64,000 nucleotides of DNA, taken from Rhynchopus sp. YZ270_cl-10. Lineage: Eukaryota > Euglenozoa > Diplonemea > Diplonemida > Diplonemidae. Of the stretch, positions 51,869-61,498 are shown one piece after another. Each line of letters begins with the position of its first letter. The stretch's first letter is position 1. The stretch spans positions 1,054,001 through 1,118,000 of the forward strand of contig OZ037890.1 of NCBI GenBank assembly GCA_964035575.1, read 5' to 3'. The position numbers and the translations under genes are program-made. The notes below the pieces were generated by a model that saw only the letters and a program-made list of their open reading frames with translations, searched no databases and had not been told where the DNA came from.

Positions 51869-52940
51869 CTTAACTTTCCCTCCTCTCTATACCTTTGCAT
51901 GCTTTTATTGCACTGTTTCATTCATGGATTGCACCCCCGAGAAAGATCAACTAGGTCAGGCTGTTATCCTCCATTCGCGAGCGAGTGTTCGACACGCCAT
52001 GTCTTCTCGAGAACAAGCGTGGTAGGTCAGGTCGTCCCAAGCAAGATGCCTCCATGCTGGGGACAAACCCATAAAAAGTCAAGAATCTTGCTGATAACAA
52101 TGGTACAAAAAACAAAAAGACCTAGATATGCATTACAAATCGCCGAGTTTTTATGCTGAAAAAAACCCCCCGTGTTTCGTAGGATTGTGTGTTTCAAAAA
52201 AAAAACAACCTCTAGTCTCTAACACTCTTTTTGATAGCTTTTTTTTGAAATTTTTTTCGACAAATTAAATGGTCAATTGAATGGGAAAATGATGTTTATT
52301 TTGAGTGGAAAAAGAGAATGTGGAAGAGAGAAAGGGAGGGAAACACACTAGGTCTGTGGTCGGGTACGTGTGGGTAACGTCTGCGAAGCATGGCGCACTT
52401 TTGCTTTGTGTGTCTATGTCCTTGATATTCAGTGGCTATTAAATACCCATGCTCGTGCACGTGCACGTCGTACCAAAAGACGCTTTTCTGTTTTTTTTTT
52501 GCATATTTTTTTGCCAACCCCGGCTAAATTAACTTAAGGGGGGGACGTGTGTTTACCCCCCAAAAGAGAGGAATAAAAAAGCGGAGTATTTTTCTAGAAT
52601 TTTTTATTCAAAACCTGGCTGGGTTTGGAATCTTTTTTAAATCGATCTCAGATCGAACGGAGCGTAAGTGTCTGCGTGCAGGAGATCTTTGTCTTGGCAG
52701 CAACTTTACTCTGATGATAAGCCGTTCTCCATTCAGAAGCTTTTCTCGCAGACTTATGAATTTTGCGCAAAACGCAACCTTCCAATACCCCACAACGTAT
52801 TTCAAACATCAGGAAACACAACACATTTTTTTCATATCCCTGTGCAACTGTCCCCAGCAACAGCAAAGGAACAAATACACTTTGTAGCGAACTGACCACC
52901 CTTTATGTCCCACCCCCACCAGCAAGAAACAGTTACAACA

Positions 52941-53510
52941 ATGGGTGACACAAACCAGGAGCTGGTATGATATGTTACAATCAACTCCACCTTTTTTTGA
53001 GCTGACTAAGTACGAGAGATGTGGTCTGATCCTGTTCTCTTGATGAGTAGCTTTTCTTGAGGGAGAGGCCACACTGATATCAACACACACATTCCCACAG
53101 ATGGCGCACATCGACGGGATGAAGGAGAAGCGCAACGAACTGGACCGTTTCATCCAGAAGGAAGAGGAGGTATGCTGCCGGCAGTGCACCACACCACACC
53201 ACACCACACCACCACCCACAGGAAAAGGCACGCATCGTGAACGACCTCCGCATTCTCAACGAACGCCTTGCACGTGTCGATGAAGGTGTGCACCCTCTCC
53301 CCTCCCCTCCCTTCCCCTCCTGTTCCCCACCACCCATCCACCACAGGCCTTGCACGGAAGTACGCCGCACGTCAGGAGTACGACAAGACCATTGCCGAGA
53401 CAGAGAACGCGTTCAGCAAGATCATCGACAGCTCGCGCACGTTGCTTCACGTGCTCAAGCGTGAGAGCACCACACTCAACAAGAAGCACGTTGGCGACAG
53501 CTGGTCATGA
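52941..53510 (+). CDS. SSNA1: SSNA1/DIP13 homologue, copy 1, 4 exons
   Basis: Exons 52941-52964, 53101-53169, 53222-53285 and 53347-53510 join in consistent phase to give 106 residues (human SSNA1 has 119). The spliced protein is one long coiled coil. KRNELDRFIQKEEEEKARIV matches KREEL...I.EEE.EK...L, and ARKYAARQEYDKTIAETENA plus SSRTLLHVLKRE match the diagnostic LARK.A.R.E.D.TIAETE.A...I..SS.TLL.VLKRE of SSNA1/DIP13. This protein forms fibrils on microtubules, promotes branching and localises to centrosomes, basal bodies and flagella. Donors are GTATGA, GTATGC and GTGTGC; introns 2 and 3 are only 52 and 61 nt and C-rich. A second copy is 1.7 kb downstream. Confidence 0.93.
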
Positions 53511-53695
53511 TCGCTTCTTCATACGCTAGCAGCATGACCCCCGACACACGATACGCATGCACATCAGCCCTCGCATCCTTCGCACAAAGCGACAAAGGGA
53601 AGGGGGGGTTTTATGTTGTGCACATCCAGAGGGGTCGTTCATGCACCACATTTCTCTTTTTCTTTAGTAATGGTTTCTTATTCCTTTTAGTAATA

Positions 53696-53737
53696 CATAC
53701 GTTATAACGTTATTCGATAACGTTATAACATAGTATG
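53696..53737. mobile_element. Minimal CATAC-ended palindromic element
   Basis: CATAC...GTATG surrounding GTTATAACGTTAT-TCG-ATAACGTTATAAC, a perfect 13-bp stem. Flanked by GTAATA on both sides (53690-53695 and 53738-53743), a 6-bp target duplication. It has the same core word as the element at 13644-13695. Confidence 0.75.
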
Positions 53738-54357
53738 GTAATAGAAAACCCATACATTTCTCTCTACCTTTTGTAATCAAAAAAAAAACCCCCACACTTT
53801 TTGCCCGACTATTTTTTGCACAAAAAGGGAGCAAAAAACGGCATTTTCTCTGGTTATGCCGAGGCACATTCAGTTTTTTTTTCATATTTTTTCCCCCCTT
53901 TTTTTTTAGATCCGACACTGCCACTGTGACCCTTTGGCAATAGTTTCCCCTCCATTTCCCTTGCAAAACGCCCCCCTTTTTTTGCGCCGTTTTTTTCAAC
54001 CCCTGCCTGAGTCCCCCCTAATAGTCCGACCTTTTGTTCATAGAGTTTTTTTTTTGTTGATCCACGATTCCATCCCATCCCCCTCAGTATGGGCACCTTG
54101 CGTGTGACCACCATTGTAATGTGCTAATAAAAGTGTCCTGCTTTAAAATGCTTGTAAAATTGAGTCTGTTCCAAACGAATGAATGGGAAAAAAAACGAAG
54201 TTTTTTTTTAGCGTGACACCAACTGTTTCTAATAATTTTTGTCTCAAAGAAAAGGGGGTGGAATAAATGTTGTCGGGGGTGTGTGTTGGGGTAGAAGCAA
54301 CGTTGCTTCCGATTTTTGTCTCCAGGGGTGTGTTGGGGGGTAGGACATATTTCTTTC

Positions 54358-54386
54358 AGTGCCTGCGTCCCAGAGGCGTTTGCACT
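54358..54386. repeat. Hairpin module type H1
   Basis: AGTGCCTGCGTCCCAGAGGC then GTTTGCACT, followed by ATCAACTTCAC and T's; identical to the 4674 and 22071 copies. Confidence 0.8.
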
Positions 54387-54409
54387 ATCAACTTCACTTT
54401 TCTTTAAAT

Positions 54410-54440
54410 GGTAACTAAGCGCGAGAGGCTTAGGTTCATC
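54410..54440. repeat. Hairpin module type H2
   Basis: GGTAACTAAGCGCGAGAGGC then TTAGGTTCATC, followed by TGATGAACTTTTTTTT. CTAAGC pairs with GCTTAG. Confidence 0.65.
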
Positions 54441-54713
54441 TGATGAACTTTTTTTTGCTCGGATTTTCTGCACTTTAGCTTTGTAAATGCTTTCAAAAGA
54501 GAACAGCAGACAGACGCATTTCAAAAAAAAAAAAGACACTCACATTAGCGACCTGGTGTGAAACATGAACACAAGGATAGTTCGAAAAAGTTTTAAAAAA
54601 AGGTGATGTAGTTTGCTTTGGTATTCTCCTTTTATAAAAACCCACATTAAAAATCTCAATCAGGGGGAAACGGTTATTTTTAGTAGAAAACACACACACA
54701 AAAGGGCGGAACA

Positions 54714-55254
54714 ATGGGTGACACATCGGTAACGCTGCAGAGCACGAACTCTGAGTTGGTATGTTCCTTTGGAGGGAGGTGAGTACAAATAAAGTTTGGC
54801 GTCCAAAAAAAGCCGTCAAATTGCCACACACACATTCTCACAGATGGCGCACATCGACGGGATGAAGGAGAAGCGCAACGAACTGGACCGTTTCATCCAG
54901 AAGGAGGAGGAGGTATGCTGCCGGCAGTGCATTACACACATATCACACCACACCACCACCCACAGGAAAAGGCACGCATCGTGAACGACCTCCGCATTCT
55001 CAACGAACGCCTTGCACGTGTCGATGAAGGTGTGCACCCTCTCCCCTCCCCTCCCTTCCCCTCCTGTTCCCCACCACCCATCCACCACAGGCCTTGCACG
55101 GAAGTACGCCGCACGTCAGGAGTACGACAAGACCATCGCGGAGACGGAGAACGCCTTCAGCAAGATCATCGACAGCTCGCGCACGTTGCTTCACGTGCTC
55201 AAGCGTGAGAGCACCACGCTCAACAAGAAGCACGTTGGCGACAGCTGGTCATGA
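54714..55254 (+). CDS. SSNA1: SSNA1/DIP13 homologue, copy 2, 4 exons
   Basis: Exons 54714-54758, 54844-54912, 54966-55029 and 55091-55254 give 113 residues. Exons 2-4 encode a protein I find identical to copy 1 and are almost identical in DNA; intron 3 (61 nt) is also nearly identical, while exon 1 (MGDTSVTLQSTNSEL versus MGDTNQEL), intron 1 and the 5' flank have diverged. The two genes thus differ only in the N-terminal 8-15 residues, which could tune fibril assembly or targeting. The sharp boundary points to recent gene conversion or partial duplication starting in intron 1. Confidence 0.93.
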
Positions 55255-55832
55255 TCGTGCACCACACACACTGCCACAGGCTACAACCCGAATACATTCA
55301 AACACCCCTTTTCACAAGCCCTCCTCCCTTCCCCCACCTAGATCCTGGCACAAGGTGCTCACATCTGTTACAGAGCACGTTCTCTGGGCGCACTGTGATA
55401 TGTTTAGCATTTTTGCCTCTTTTATAGACGTTACTGTTGTTGTTGTTGTTTTGTTGTGAAGGGGTGGGGGCGAACACCGTTATGAATGAGGCTTTAGGTC
55501 TGTCTTTCTTTTGCCTCTTTTTCTTTTTACATTGTTATGCTATGGCTAGCGTTACCGGATGAAAGCGTTGATAAAAAGATAAGGCGAGCGAGGGCAGGAG
55601 AGGAGATCCCTGGAGAAACTACGAAAATTTAGCAGAGGGGTGGAAGAGGGGATCGGCCCCCCACCTTTCCAACAATTGCACAGCAACGAGGTGCGACCCT
55701 GTCAGGACAGATGGCATGACACCTGTCACAGGGCCACCGTGCAACCTCCCCCAAGCAATATCCCCTCCCCCTCACATTGTGAACCAAAAACGAACAATTC
55801 TGCCTCCCCATTTTTTTTTTTTTTCAACTCCA
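55255..55832. other. Intergenic
   Basis: No gene is supported. Moderately GC-rich around 55630-55770 but without a convincing frame; a T-run precedes the element starting at 55833. Confidence 0.35.
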
Positions 55833-56568
55833 CAGGGTTTTATCCAGGATTCTGGGTTTTTGGGCCTCAGGGGGTACATTTCCCCCCCAAAAAAAAATGA
55901 AATTTTTACTAGTGCTTGATGTAATGAAGAAAATTTTTTTCCCCTGCGGGGAAAAAACTACGCTGATCTTCTCAAATTGTTCTCGCACGGCTTTGTATGA
56001 GCCGTCCCGAAGTTGGTTCTCCGATTTGCCCGTCTCATGAACTTATCGATCCTACCATTGGCATAACTTCAACTGCCACGGCGAGTGTTTCTCACACGCA
56101 AACTTCAGTGGAAGAGAAATCATTATCGCTGTAACTTGTTATCGCTGTTTTCGCAGTCCTGGCTGATAAGAGACAAGAGCTGAGGTATCTGCACGTTCAC
56201 TTTGTTCTTAGACCGTCTGACCACAGCCTTGGTGTGACTTTACCGGGTAAACCTGTTACACCAATTGTCTGCTTAGACGAGAGTACCAGTCGCAAAAAAC
56301 TTTGAGCAACTAGACGTCATATTTGTTGGTAGATGGGGACACTGTCTTTTTTTTTTAACCCCAACTTTTTTTTTTTTTTGGCTTCTTTTGACTGAGTGAG
56401 CCAATTGCTCTCCACGGTGGGGTCACATGTGAGATAGGACCTCCCTCCTATGTACCCCCAAAAGACAAAATGTACCCCCTGACAGGGGGTACATTTTTCA
56501 AAAAAAAATCTGGAAAAATCCTCAGGGGGTACAATGTACCCCCTATACCCCCCCTGGATAAAACCCTG
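55833..56568. mobile_element. DNA element with CAGGGTTTTATCC ends and GGGGGTACA word arms
   Basis: Terminal inverted repeat CAGGGTTTTATCCAGG (55833) against CCTGGATAAAACCCTG (ending 56568), flanked by CTCCA on both sides (55828-55832 and 56569-56573). The subterminal arms carry GGGGGTACATT and TGTACCCCC words. At 736 bp with no transposase frame, it is non-autonomous. CAGGG ends recall hAT elements, but those make 8-bp duplications; only 5 bp are visible here. Confidence 0.75.
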
Positions 56569-56865
56569 CTCCAACATTTCTTGCATTTTCCGTCCAATCT
56601 TCTATCTGTACAGAACGTTGCACCTAATATTCTTTGCTTTGAAAGCACATGAAACCAATATTATAGGGTTTCGTTCTGGTTTTCGTCAGTCTGGGCCGGT
56701 GTCTCCAGGCGGTGCCTACTCGTGCCTGACCCGGTTGATTTGTTCCATCATCCAGAAGTATTTCGATCACACACCTCAGAGCAGCATATAAAGCACCGAA
56801 TCAAAACGCCTTTCCTCTTTAACCCCCTCACAGGCAAGAAAACAATAAACACACACTTCAACAAG
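56569..56865. other. Leader region of the propeller gene
   Basis: No gene is supported. A clear 3' splice acceptor, CCTTTCCTCTTTAACCCCCT ending in CACAG (AG 56832-56833), lies 33 nt before the ATG. No upstream exon is visible. Confidence 0.45.
56832..56833 (+). promoter_or_regulatory. Strong 3' splice (trans-splice) acceptor
   Basis: A pyrimidine-rich tract (56806-56828) followed by CACAG, 33 nt upstream of the ATG at 56866 and with no partner exon in the preceding kilobase, which is largely occupied by a transposon. Confidence 0.5.
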
Positions 56866-57924
56866 ATGGGCGACAAGAAACCCGACGTACGCTGCCCCTT
56901 CGTGTACAGCTGCCTTGAGAAGATGTACTCCGTCGCCATCTCCCCCTGTGGCGTCTACTCCTATGGCGGTGGTGCCGACAAGAACGTCTCTGTCTTCGAG
57001 ACCGAATCCGGCAAACACATTCACGAATTTGAGGGACCCGAAACTGACAAAAAGCATGCCGTCGAAGATCTTTGCCCATCCCCTTGCGGACGCGTAGTGT
57101 ATGCGAGAACGGGGTACGGTGTGTTGGTATATGATCTGGAAACATGGGAGCTCTCTGCGTGCATTGAGACCACCGACAGCCGCTGTATTGCGGCAGCTGT
57201 AGACGGGTCGTACCTCTTCGTTGGAACTGCCTGCGACGTGCGTTGCTACAAATACGGTGAATACGTTACCCCACACAAAGAGCTTCCCTTCAACGAAGGC
57301 TGCACCTCCTCTGGGCTGTTGGTGCACAACACCAGATTGTACTGCACCGCGGAGTACCGTACGGAGGTGTGGGATGTGCCGACGTTGACGAAGGTTCACG
57401 AGCTCTGCATGCGGGCGGACTGTCTCCGTGTTTCGGGGGAGGTGCAGTACCATTTGGTTCCAGGGGAGATGAAGGTGCAGCTCCGCGAGGCAGAGTCTTT
57501 GAAAGAAATGCGTAGCATCAACCTTGCAACGTTGCCCTGCGCAAAGGAAGGGCGTCTTGACGACATCTCCCTCTCCCCCGATGGGAAGCTTCTCTACCTG
57601 CTCTGCAATGGAAACTTCACCGGTGGCATCATAGTGTACGACATCACCGCAGCGAAGTTCCTCGGCAATTTTTTCCCGGGGTGCCAGCTTGCGGGGTTCT
57701 GCGTCTTCAGGGAATACCTTGTATTCGCAAACAACGCAGAAATGGGTATCAAAGCCAACAATACCTACGAAGCAGTGGAGCAGCCCCCAAAAGAAGAGGA
57801 ACCCCCAGTAGAAGAACCCAAGCAGGAAACTGTACATGAAACAGAAGCGCCTAAGAAGCCGGCCCCAAAACCACAAAAGGTTGCCGAAACGAAGCAAGAA
57901 GGATGTGGCTGTGTGGTAGCCTAG
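56866..57924 (+). CDS. WD40-like beta-propeller protein with C-terminal CaaX box
   Basis: 352 residues, single exon, starting MGDKKPD. Residues about 15-305 have the rhythm of a seven-blade propeller with weak WD repeats: MYSVAISPCGVYSYGGGADK, VYDLETWELSACI, EVWDVPTLTKVHEL and IIVYDITAAKFLG are blade-like, with S.DG/SPCG turns. A disordered Glu/Pro/Lys-rich linker (about 310-345) ends in GCGCVVA. The last four residues, CVVA, form a CaaX box expected to be farnesylated, with another Cys two residues upstream as a possible palmitoylation site. A lipid-anchored propeller on the cytosolic face of a membrane is the likely picture (inference). The in-frame codons upstream of 56866 lie before the splice acceptor and are untranslated. 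Confidence 0.75.
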   Translation: MGDKKPDVRCPFVYSCLEKMYSVAISPCGVYSYGGGADKNVSVFETESGKHIHEFEGPETDKKHAVEDLCPSPCGRVVYARTGYGVLVYDLETWELSACIETTDSRCIAAAVDGSYLFVGTACDVRCYKYGEYVTPHKELPFNEGCTSSGLLVHNTRLYCTAEYRTEVWDVPTLTKVHELCMRADCLRVSGEVQYHLVPGEMKVQLREAESLKEMRSINLATLPCAKEGRLDDISLSPDGKLLYLLCNGNFTGGIIVYDITAAKFLGNFFPGCQLAGFCVFREYLVFANNAEMGIKANNTYEAVEQPPKEEEPPVEEPKQETVHETEAPKKPAPKPQKVAETKQEGCGCVVA

Positions 57925-57998
57925 AGCTTAAGGGATTGGGGGTTTTCGGCGAAGTGGAGGTAGTTTCAGCTTAAACAAAACCCCTCCTCTTTTTCTTC

Positions 57999-58034
57999 AA
58001 TGCCTGCAGTCCACTGCTCGAGGCGTTTTGCATT
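57999..58034. repeat. Hairpin module type H1, compensated variant
   Basis: AATGCCTGCAGTCCACTGCT then CGAGGCGTTTTGCATT. AATGC/GCATT as in the 51220 copy; the loop differs. Confidence 0.75.
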
Positions 58035-58308
58035 ACTCTGTTTTTCCCGAACTGGCTTCCTTTTGTATCCATTATGAGGATTTCAAATATTTTATTCTTT
58101 TTTTTTTGATTCACTGCGAAATATCCGTACAGCCAAGCGACATACCGTCGTATAACCAGGGGTGCATCCTTCAACCAGGGTTTTTGTGGGTGACGCAGTG
58201 GTGCACCAAAAGTACCCATGGAGAAGAGTGATCCGCACGGTTGTGGCAAATAAGGTGCATTTTCAGTGATTTTCGCGCAAAAAACAAAAAAACAAAAACA
58301 AAAAAAGA

Positions 58309-60506
58309 TGGGAAATATTCATATTGGAACCAGAACTTTGGGGAACCGGTCATTTCGGAACCGGGAACCGGGGAACCGGGAACCGGTTCCCGGGAACCAT
58401 ACGGGGGGAACCAGGGAACTGGTTCCCGGGAACCAGTTCCCTGGTTCCCGTGTGGTTCCCCCTGTGGTTCCCCTGTGGTTCCCGGGAACCAGGGAACCGG
58501 TTCCCGGGAACCGGTTCCCTGGTTCCCGTGTGGTTCCCCCTGTGGTTCCCGGGAACCGTACAGGGGGAACCAGGGAACCGGTTCCCTGGTTCCCTGGTTC
58601 CCCAGGTACCCAGGTACCCAGATACCCAGGTCCAGGTCCAGGAACAGGTACCCAGGAACAGGAAAAAAGTCGTGAAAGAGCAACCACAGCTCCACATGAC
58701 AAACACAAAAGTGTCCAGTCACGTGGGGCATTCATGCACTGAGGAGATAATGATCCAACAATTTACAAGAAAGATTACTTAACCTACTGCTGGAAATTGC
58801 CAGGTCGTAGTAACACACAAAGTGTGCCTCCGTTCGGGAAGACCGGATATTCTAGAGACCAAAAAGGCCTCAAGAATATCTTCCGGTAGTCAAGGTAGAA
58901 CCGAGTGAACGGCCCAAGACCCCCGTGGAGAAGTTAAATGTTGTAATGCTATCAGGTAGAAACTGCGAACACTGTCTTACCCTCCTCAATGCATGGTGGT
59001 TGATGTCTTACACAACAAATTTCCTGTACCCAGGTACCCAAATTCCCAGACCCACGCAGTACCACGTCGCAGTACTACGCAAAATTTACCACCAGACCCT
59101 GTCTTCGTGCACCTTAAGTACAACGCCGCAGACAGGCCAAACATGCGTTGGACTCAGAGGAATGCCCGCTGTGCAGGTATCAAACATGAGAACAACTCCC
59201 AGCAACAAGGGGCGCCTTTTGGCGGGCGTTGTTGAGGGTGTTTGGGGTGCAAAGTTTTCCACAATTTTGATGCGCGGGTACAGAAGTGTTATCTTGTTCT
59301 TTCATCTCTAGGAATGTAAATGTCAATCGCGTTTAACTACCACGAGGGCTTGTTCAGTGAACCCACGAGGGGTCGAAGGGGGTTGGTTATCCCGTATCTA
59401 TCAAAGGTTGTGTCGACCAGGCTAAACCACTATGTTACGCTGTACGTTGTTAAATCCGAAGAAATAACACTTTAGCAGCCGCAGGAAGTTTGCTAAAAAG
59501 AGTGCCTCACGCTACACAAACCACCACCCGCGATTGACTTAGATGTTATAACAAAGAGAATTCAGAACAAAACAACACCCTGCCCCATACACACTAAATT
59601 GTCATGCTTCAAGAGCATGCCTGGGCCAAAATTACTATGACGAAAAGGCAACAAGACCACCCACAAGGAGTGTGAAATGTGCACTGGTTTTCTGGGGGAA
59701 CGCAATATTTTCTTGTGTCTAGTCCTCCGCAAGCAGAGGACAGACTTTCCGGAAGGTTTCCAAAGTCGAATTTCTTGCACTAGCTATGCTCCCTGGGTTA
59801 AATGGCTATAGCAGTGACTGACAAAATGTTCCCCCCACCCTTCCACCCCCAGGTATTTCACCCGCAAACCAGAATAGACTGATGCGGGTGAACACCCGTT
59901 GAATTTTGAGTTGTTGAATGTCGGACGAGGCGAAGCTTCTTTCATCGCAATCGCAGATACAGTCATATTTCACGATCCTGTATAAATGTGGGGTGTGATT
60001 AAGTTATGGTGTACAAACGTAGAAGTAGTTAGGTTAATGAAAAAAGTGGTGAAACACGGCGTACGAAAGCGTTGTACTACAGAACCTTTTCAATAACTCA
60101 CACTAAAACAGACACTAAAAAAATACCACTGGACGTCTTGTTGAATCTACACAAGTAACTGAAAGTTAAACACATTTACATACCTTATCTTCACCGTAAC
60201 CTGTAAGCTGTCAAGGTGCCTTCTCTGGCCAGTACCCAGTACCCAGTACCCAGTACCCAGTACCCAGTACCCAGTACCCAGTACCCAGTACCCAGTACCC
60301 AGTACCCAGTACCCAGTACCCAGTACCCAGTACCCAGTACCCAGTACCCAGTAACGGGGAACCACAGGGGGAACCACACGGGAACCAGGGAACCGGTCCC
60401 CGGGAACCAGTTCCCTGGTTCCCCCCGTATGGTTCCCGGTTCCCCGGTTCCCGGTTCCGAAATGACCGGTTCCCCAAAGTTTCGGTTCCAATATGAATAT
60501 TTCCCA
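58309..60506. mobile_element. Foldback element with GGGAACC word arms
   Basis: 58309-58470 and 60352-60506 are near-identical inverted repeats of about 155 bp, beginning TGGGAAATATTCATATTGGA. Inside, GGGAACC and GGTTCCC words recur dozens of times, so each arm can also fold on itself. The direct repeat AAAAAGA flanks the unit (58302-58308 and 60507-60513). The 1.6-kb core (58650-60225) has no convincing coding frame and I could not match it to rRNA, tRNA or a transposase. A heptamer array (60230-60353) sits against the right arm. Frames through the arms are repeat artefacts. Confidence 0.8.
60230..60353. repeat. Heptamer minisatellite (CAGTACC)n
   Basis: About 18 uninterrupted copies; the reverse complement of the TACTGGG unit at 18369-18678. 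It lies within the foldback element, abutting the right arm. Confidence 0.97.
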
Positions 60507-60630
60507 AAAAAGATTGATGTGAGTAATTTGGGGTATTTATCTAGGGGGGTGGGAAAGGGGGGGAGGGGATGGGATGCATGGGTGTGCGTGTTGCGTTTTT
60601 TTTTTTCTCTTTTTTTTCCGGAGTATCAGT

Positions 60631-61190
60631 CAGGGCTCTCGCCAATCACCCCTTTTGGCCAAAATGGGGGGTGATTTGGGGTCCCCGAGCTTTCCCCCCG
60701 TAAAAGCGGTCGCGCGCGCGACTCCCTGCCAGTGCAGGGAGGCGAGGCGCTTTCTCCCCTCGTTTGGGGTCAGCTTGTTTTTATGCCCAAAAAATTTTTC
60801 AGCACTGCTGACCAGGGACATTGGGAACATAGGGAACTGTATGTACGTGCTTTTTTTTTGCGGAGCAAAAAAAATAATACAAAATGGCGCCGCAGGCGAA
60901 AAAAAATTAAGGTACGGTGTAAAAAGCTAGCTTTTACATCACATACTCACTCAACGAAACCTGTTTTGCGGAGCAAAAAAGGAAAAATGGCGCCGCAGGC
61001 AAAAAAAAATTGAGATACAGACTGGATGATGCGGTCAGCAACCCAGTTCCCCATGGTACCCCCGTGGTTCAACCCTGGGATTTTTTTTTTTTTTTTTTTG
61101 GAGGGGTGATCCGAAACCCGGATCACCCCTCTTTTTTAAAAAAAATTTTTTTTTGGGTGATTTAAAACCCGATCACCCCCCGGCGAGAGC
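60631..61190. mobile_element. Element with GATCACCCC word arms, inserted beside an H1 module
   Basis: The 12-bp sequence CGGAGTATCAGT occurs at both edges (60619-60630 and 61191-61202). The inner ends carry GCTCTCGCC (60635-60643) and GGCGAGAGC (61182-61190). Arms contain GGGTGATC/GATCACCC words. The core 60857-61012 is homologous in reverse to 29793-29945. The right-hand copy of the target runs straight into the H1 hairpin at 61200, so insertion hit the edge of an H1 module. Confidence 0.7.
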
Positions 61191-61199
61191 CGGAGTATC

Positions 61200-61229
61200 A
61201 GTGCCTGCGTCCCAGAGGCGTTTTGCACT
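61200..61229. repeat. Hairpin module type H1
   Basis: AGTGCCTGCGTCCCAGAGGC then GTTTTGCACT, followed by ACCAACTTCAC and T's. Confidence 0.8.
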
Positions 61230-61498
61230 ACCAACTTCACTTTTTTCTCCCCCCCCCGCTGTAACGGCGCTGTTTCTTATTTTATTTTTTTCCCCCCCTC
61301 TTCCCGTTCCATTCCCTTGCCTCTTTGTGACAGAGTGGGACATAACCAAAACAAACGTTTTTATATTCACCCTTCTGCGTATTGTACTGTGTCTTTGTTT
61401 GTCCCCCCCAGGCTTCGCGCGAACTTCTGGAAAAAAATTCTGAAAAAGTCGTGGTTCGGGGCCAAAAAAGAAAACTCATCCCCCCCTTTTTTTTTTGC

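Larger units (their letters stand above)
50696..52920. other. 2.2-kb intergenic region with hairpin modules
   Basis: No gene is supported. It holds H2 (50976-51004), H1 (51220-51254), H3 (51613-51642), a long perfect-looking hairpin (51810-51868), and a T-rich remainder. A C-rich tract ending CCCCACCAG (AG 52921-52922) is the probable acceptor of the next gene. Confidence 0.5.
53744..54713. other. Intergenic between the SSNA1 genes
   Basis: No gene is supported; T-rich with H1 (54358-54386) immediately followed by H2 (54410-54440). Confidence 0.4.

Noticed and set aside
56640-56790. Reverse-transcriptase-like fragment (IIGFRSGFRQSG...) upstream of the propeller gene
   Set aside because: Only one short GFR-type motif is seen, with no catalytic motif or flanking RT blocks; it is compatible with chance.
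58241-58782. Overlapping Pro/Gly/Thr-rich frames through the GGGAACC arms (and 60147-60674)
   Set aside because: They are products of palindromic repeated words, present in mirror form on both strands.
60228-60353. CRISPR-like array (also considered for the other heptamer arrays)
   Set aside because: Units are contiguous 7-mers with no spacers, in a eukaryotic genome.
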